From Bradyrhizobium sp. RD5-C2 (lineage in GTDB: Bacteria > Pseudomonadota > Alphaproteobacteria > Rhizobiales > Xanthobacteraceae), in the NCBI RefSeq assembly GCF_019972155.1, contig NZ_BOVL01000021.1:46001-110000 (forward strand): a DNA stretch of 64,000 nt. The letters run 5' to 3'. The notes under the pieces are model-generated. The model had not been told where the DNA came from. It saw only the letters and a program-made list of their open reading frames with translations, and ran no database searches. A program made the position numbers and the translations under genes. Below, in pieces: positions 60,174 to 64,000 of the stretch; positions within the stretch are counted from its first letter, which is position 1, and each line of letters begins with the position of its first letter.

Positions 60174-61259
60174 CTACGGCAACAACCGCCTCGCCTTCGC
60201 CAGCTTGAACCATTTGCGGAACATCGCTTCGGTATCCATCATCTCGGTGAATCCGGCCTGATTGATCTTCACCGTCGACACGATCGAGGGCGGACCGGAT
60301 TCAGTCTGCCCGTAGCGCATGCTGTAATCGGCATATTGAAGCGACAGGCCGACGAACTCTTCCAAGCTAGGTGCGATCAGATCGTGCTTTCTGCGCAGCT
60401 CGTCCCACGGCGCGATCCATTTCGGATACTCCTGCGCCAGCGACAGCGGCACAGGCCGGCCCGGCGCCATCTCGAGCGCATCCGATACCGCGGGCCAGAT
60501 ATTTTCCCAGGTGAAGACGTCGCCATTGGTGACGTTGAAGGCTTCATTGCGCGCGGTCTCCGCATCGCCCGACCAGGCGATCGCGCGCGCCAGGAGATCG
60601 ACGTCGACCGCCTGCGCGACACGCGGCGCGCCGCCGGGATAGTCGAGCGGCCTGCCTTGTTCGCGCAGCACCGCCGCATAGACGCCGAGCGGCGGGATCA
60701 GATCCATCGCACCGCCCATGGCTTCGCCGATGATCAGCACCGGGCGCAGGATGCTCCAGTGCCAGCTCTTGCCGCGTTGCAGCTCACGCAGGAAATTCTC
60801 CTGCGCCCAATAGAAATTCGGCTGCTCGTACATCTCCGAGCGGCCCTCGCGCGCCGGCACCGTGAGCGGCCGGACATGCACGCCGTAGGCCTTGGTGCCC
60901 TGCAGCAGCGCGACATGCTTGAGATCAGGCGCGACGGGCTCGAGCACACCCATCAGGTTGCGCAGCATGCGGTCGTTGGTTGCGATCTGCCCGGCATCGC
61001 GCCAGCCATCGACCAGGCACGGCGCTTCATAAAGTGCGGCATAGATCAGGTGCGTGGCGCCGGCGAGCTCCGCCGCGGCGCGGCGGCAATCCTCGGCGCT
61101 GGTGAGGTCGATTCGCACATGCTGCGCACCGTAGAGATCGCGCGGCTTGCGCCGTGACAGCGCGACGCGCTCGCAATCGCCGGATGCGCCGAAGTGTCGC
61201 AAGGCGGCGTTGCCCACGAGGCCGGTCGCGCCGGCAACCACAACCTTATTGTTGGCCAT
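60174..61259 (-). CDS. PRISE-type SDR (progesterone 5-beta-reductase/iridoid-synthase-like)
   Basis: The product is 361 residues. The cofactor motif is VAGATGLVG, and NFYWAQENFL matches the diagnostic PRISE motif in which a Tyr is followed by a distant second catalytic residue. SRRKP near residue 36 suggests NADPH. Members reduce enones. The bacterial role is undefined; a small enone or quinone is a guess. Confidence 0.85.
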   Translation of the reverse strand: MANNKVVVAGATGLVGNAALRHFGASGDCERVALSRRKPRDLYGAQHVRIDLTSAEDCRRAAAELAGATHLIYAALYEAPCLVDGWRDAGQIATNDRMLRNLMGVLEPVAPDLKHVALLQGTKAYGVHVRPLTVPAREGRSEMYEQPNFYWAQENFLRELQRGKSWHWSILRPVLIIGEAMGGAMDLIPPLGVYAAVLREQGRPLDYPGGAPRVAQAVDVDLLARAIAWSGDAETARNEAFNVTNGDVFTWENIWPAVSDALEMAPGRPVPLSLAQEYPKWIAPWDELRRKHDLIAPSLEEFVGLSLQYADYSMRYGQTESGPPSIVSTVKINQAGFTEMMDTEAMFRKWFKLAKARRLLP

Positions 61260-61555
61260 GTCCTTGAACTCCCATCAACTCACCTGCCGTCGTAGCAGAT
61301 CGCAGCACCGCCGGCAGGTATCGGATGAGACCAGCAGCGCCGATTTCCCTTCGCAGTTGCAACCAAGGCTGGCGCTTGCTTTCCTCCGGCAAACCATCAT
61401 CCTGACCTGTGGAACCGAAGGCTCGGATCTCCACACACAAGAGCCCGTCGAGGGCCACCGGACACAGCACCACAGCAACGTCGATCGATCGGCGAAGAAA
61501 GACGGCATCAAGATCGTTCCCCTTGTCGAGGCATCGGCACACAGGAGGGATACGC

Positions 61556-62644
61556 ATGAAGCGTCGTGATTTCTTGAGGGCAGGCGGCGTCGGGCTGGCT
61601 GCGACGGCGGTGGCTGCGCCCGCGGTCGCGCAATCGATGCCGGAGGTCAGGTGGCGGCTCGCGGCAAGCTGGCCGAAGGCGCTCGATACGCTTTATGGCG
61701 GCTGTGAATTCTTCTGCAAGCGCGTCGCCGAAATCACGGACAACCGTTTCCAGATCCAGTCCTTCGCCGCCGGCGAGATCGTGCCCGGCCTGCAGGTGCT
61801 GGACGCCGTCTCCAACGGCACGGTCGAGATGGGCAACACCGCGCTGTATTATTACTGGGGCAAGAACCCGGCCTTCACGTTCGGCACGTCGCTGCCGTTC
61901 GGCCTCAACACGCGCCAGCATATTTCCTGGCTGCAATGGGGCGGCGGCAGCGAGCTGATCAACAACCTGCTTGCGGAATACAACTGTGTCGGCATTCCAA
62001 CCGGCTCGACCGGCGCCCAGATGGGCGGCTGGTTCCGGAAGGAGATCAAGTCGATGGCGGATTTGCAGGGGCTGAAATTCCGCGTCGGCGGCTTCGCCGG
62101 CACCATCATCGCCAAGGTCGGCGGCGTGCCGCAGCAGATCGCCGGCGGCGACATCTATCCGGCACTGGAGAAAGGCACCATCGACGCCGCCGAGTGGGTC
62201 GGGCCCTATGACGATGAGAAGCTCGGCTTCGTCAAGGTTGCGAAATTCTACTACTACCCCGGCTGGTGGGAAGGCACCGGCCAGGGCCACAATGTGATGA
62301 ACAAGGACAAGTGGAACGCGCTGCCGAAGCATTATCAGGCCGCGATCCAGGCCGCCTCCGAAGACACCTTCACCTGGGTCACCGGCAAATATGATGCGGT
62401 GAATCCGCCGGCGCTGAAGCGGCTGATCGTGGCCGGCGCGCAGCTGCGGCCGTTCCCGCAGGAAGTGCTGGAGGCCTGCTACAATGCGGCCAACGAGATC
62501 TATGCCGATCTCGCCAAGAGCAATCCGCATTTCGGCAAGATGTATGCGAGCCTCGCCGCTTATCGCAACGAATCGCTGGCCTGGATGCAGGTCGCCGAGC
62601 TTTCGTTCGACAGCTTCATGATGCGGATGCGCACGCGGACCTGA
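61556..62644 (+). CDS. TRAP-type substrate-binding protein (DctP family)
   Basis: The product is 362 residues from ATG 61556 after AGGAGGG. The twin-arginine leader (MKRRDFLRAGGVGLAATAVA) is typical for folded export. The DctP fold shows WPKALDTLYGG, FAAGEIVPGLQVLDAV, FRVGGFAGTIIAKVGG and the substrate-Arg region in LKFRVGG. It should bind an organic anion such as a keto or mannitol-type acid and pass it to a DctQM permease. No dctQ/dctM gene lies near it in this window. Confidence 0.9.
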   Translation: MKRRDFLRAGGVGLAATAVAAPAVAQSMPEVRWRLAASWPKALDTLYGGCEFFCKRVAEITDNRFQIQSFAAGEIVPGLQVLDAVSNGTVEMGNTALYYYWGKNPAFTFGTSLPFGLNTRQHISWLQWGGGSELINNLLAEYNCVGIPTGSTGAQMGGWFRKEIKSMADLQGLKFRVGGFAGTIIAKVGGVPQQIAGGDIYPALEKGTIDAAEWVGPYDDEKLGFVKVAKFYYYPGWWEGTGQGHNVMNKDKWNALPKHYQAAIQAASEDTFTWVTGKYDAVNPPALKRLIVAGAQLRPFPQEVLEACYNAANEIYADLAKSNPHFGKMYASLAAYRNESLAWMQVAELSFDSFMMRMRTRT

Positions 62645-62664
62645 GCCGGTACGGGATCAGGCAC

Positions 62665-62700
62665 AAAAAAAGCCCCGGAGAAATTCTCCGGGGCGCATTT
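62665..62700. terminator. Bidirectional rho-independent terminator
   Basis: An 11-bp perfect stem (GCCCCGGAGAA with TTCTCCGGGGC, 62672-62694) has a run of A on the left and GCATTTTT on the right. It serves both the TRAP protein gene (plus) and the convergent gene (minus). Confidence 0.92.
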
Positions 62701-62743
62701 TTGATTCGGATCAGACCTGATTTGGCTTTGATTCCGCGACGGC

Positions 62744-63370
62744 TCAGTTGTCGTCGTTGCCGCCGAATTGCTCCATCAGCTTGTCGTAGCTCTTGGTCAC
62801 GACATCGATGTTGCCCTTGTTCTCGACCGGGGGCGGCGGCGACTTCAGGGCTTCGTTGAGATCGGCAAGCGCGTCCTTCTTGTCCTTGGCCGACATCTTC
62901 TTGTCGGCCTGGACCTGGGCGATCTGCGCCTTCACCACCGCCTCGGGACCGACATACTTCTTGGTCTGCGGATCGAAGCCGCCGAGCACCAGCGAGATGT
63001 TGTCGACGACGCTGTTGTAGTCGTCATAGCTGGCAAAGCCATTCTTTTTGGCGATGGCCTCGAGCTGGGCGACGATCTTCGCATCCGGCTTGGCGTCCTG
63101 GGAAAGTTTTTCAGTGATCGGGTCCATTTCCTTGGCGGCCGCGATCGCGCCGTCGATCTGCTTGTCGGTGAGTGCGATCTGCTTGATCGGGGGCGCCTGG
63201 TCCTGTGCCGGAGCTGCGGCCTGCGCGGCGGGCGCGGGCTGCTTTGCCGCCGGCGCCATCTGCTGCTGCTTGGCCTGCGCAAATGCGCCGCTGTTCGACG
63301 CCGCGGTCATTGCGATCGCAAGACATGCGACGCTCAACGCAGCAGTTACGGGACGGACGATCTCACGCAT
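62744..63370 (-). CDS. Secreted Gln/Ala/Pro-rich hypothetical protein
   Basis: The product is 208 residues from ATG 63370 with AGGAGA upstream. A signal peptide (VTAALSVACLAIAMTAAS) precedes a low-complexity linker (KQQQMAPAAKQPAPAAQAAAPAQ) and an alpha-helical charged domain (about 75-175; IDGAIAAAKEMDPITEK, LEAIAKKNGFASYDDYNSV). No catalytic motif; periplasmic. Similar proteins are common in Bradyrhizobium; function unknown. Confidence 0.7.
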   Translation of the reverse strand: MREIVRPVTAALSVACLAIAMTAASNSGAFAQAKQQQMAPAAKQPAPAAQAAAPAQDQAPPIKQIALTDKQIDGAIAAAKEMDPITEKLSQDAKPDAKIVAQLEAIAKKNGFASYDDYNSVVDNISLVLGGFDPQTKKYVGPEAVVKAQIAQVQADKKMSAKDKKDALADLNEALKSPPPPVENKGNIDVVTKSYDKLMEQFGGNDDN

Positions 63371-63694
63371 GGAAGTCTCCTTGTTGGGGCAGGTTTGTTG
63401 CCGAGCTTCTTGAGTGGAACTGGTACGGAAATCGAAATGAACGGCCCATGAACTTTCGTCGTAGACGATGACGAGCAATCGTGGCCGAATGATCACAATG
63501 CGTTCAAGGAGTGTTGATCGCGGCGTTCACGCCTGAGCGGCGATTGAACAAGAATCGTGCACCGATGCAGCGGCCGAAACCCGACCCTGATGCGCGCAAG
63601 CCGATCCGGCGGAAACATTGTTCGGCGTGCAATTCGATCGTTGTGCCACGCTGCTCGGCGCGCAGATGCTGCGGGCCAGCGCGAGGACAGAGAC
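63371..63694. other. Intergenic region, nothing recognised
   Basis: About 324 bases between divergent genes. Two promoters are expected. ORFs here are short and lack support. Confidence 0.4.
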
Positions 63695-64000
63695 ATGACT
63701 TGCTATCGGGGATCCAGCCATTGCGGAGCAGTGACATTCCGGATCGACGCGGACGTCCGCGAGCTGACGACATGCGACTGCTCGCTTTGTCTCCGGAAGA
63801 ACGCCGTCATGACCAAGGTCCACGAGAGCGAGCTCAGGATTCTGAGCGGCAAGGATCTGCTGTCGACTTACGTCTGGAACATGAAGCGCGCGAAGCACTT
63901 CTTCTGCTCGCGCTGCGGCGTCTACACGTTTCATCGCAAGCGCGCCGCGCCCGACCATTTCGGCGTCAACGTTTTCTGCCTGGAGAATTTCGATGTCGGT
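63695..64000 (+). CDS. GFA-family zinc protein, 3' end outside window
   Basis: The first 102 codons of a protein start at ATG 63695 and stay open to the right edge. The zinc-binding Cys pattern of the GFA (glutathione-dependent formaldehyde-activating) family is visible: CYRGSSHCGAV, CDCSLCLRK and FFCSRCGVYTFHR. The family includes many proteins of unknown substrate, so the true formaldehyde role is unproven. About 102 of a usual 120-150 residues are present. Confidence 0.85.
   Translation, partial: MTCYRGSSHCGAVTFRIDADVRELTTCDCSLCLRKNAVMTKVHESELRILSGKDLLSTYVWNMKRAKHFFCSRCGVYTFHRKRAAPDHFGVNVFCLENFDVG

Overview
The window reads as a chromosomal stretch of an alphaproteobacterium of the Bradyrhizobium type. 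The basis is high GC, long G/C-ending host genes, dense palindromic intergenic repeats, a rhizobial-style initiator tRNA, an ECF41 sigma factor, and several small secreted proteins of a kind I know from Bradyrhizobium. The species call is inference; no marker gene is present.

Region 1 (1-19.8 kb) is a cell-surface polysaccharide locus. On the minus strand a tight set of five genes encodes a Wza-type export lipoprotein, an O-antigen ligase/polymerase-type membrane protein, a Gly-rich secreted protein, a Wzc/ExoP-type tyrosine autokinase and a small membrane-anchored protein. Around it lie a Wzx-like flippase, a hexapeptide acyltransferase, a large GH16 glucanase-like protein with Ig-like and 115-residue repeats, GDP-L-fucose synthase (fcl) and a WcaI-like glycosyltransferase. 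The matching GDP-mannose 4,6-dehydratase gene (gmd) is present but broken twice: a 7-base loss at the catalytic Thr/Glu and an in-frame TAG. A glycoside-hydrolase-like secreted protein runs off the left edge.

Region 2 (20-33.8 kb) is ordinary host metabolism: initiator tRNA-Met, a coniferyl-aldehyde-type dehydrogenase, a GMC oxidoreductase, two SDRs, CvpA, a quinone reductase-like protein, two paralogous metallo-beta-lactamase-fold hydrolases, an FAH-family protein, a GST, an O6-methylguanine methyltransferase and an alpha/beta hydrolase. Several palindromic repeat families separate these genes.

Region 3 (about 33.8-53.7 kb) is an integrated mobile island. Its left 6 kb has the order integrase, tandem 20-bp repeats, AlpA-like regulator, small ORF, primase/helicase-like protein, iteron-like repeats with an AT-rich core, winged-helix protein, lone terminase small subunit. 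No large terminase, portal, capsid or tail gene is recognisable. That is the layout of a phage satellite (PICI-like), which I regard as the most interesting system here. The rest is cargo: a coiled-coil/68-residue/stand-alone M41 protease operon, a divergent pair of putative PD-(D/E)XK nuclease-like proteins, DnaJ-type and envelope proteins, an SRAP (HMCES/YedK) protein, an AspBHI/Mrr-like modification-dependent endonuclease and a DUF2971 protein. The cargo looks like a defence and stress collection.

Region 4 (53.8-64 kb) returns to host genes: an AhpD-like protein divergent from an ECF41 sigma factor with a near-perfect ECF41 promoter between them, an M20 peptidase, a GntR regulator with a PhyH dioxygenase and a SAF-domain oxidoreductase, a PRISE-type reductase, an orphan TRAP binding protein, a secreted Ala/Pro/Gln-rich protein, and a GFA-family protein cut by the right edge.
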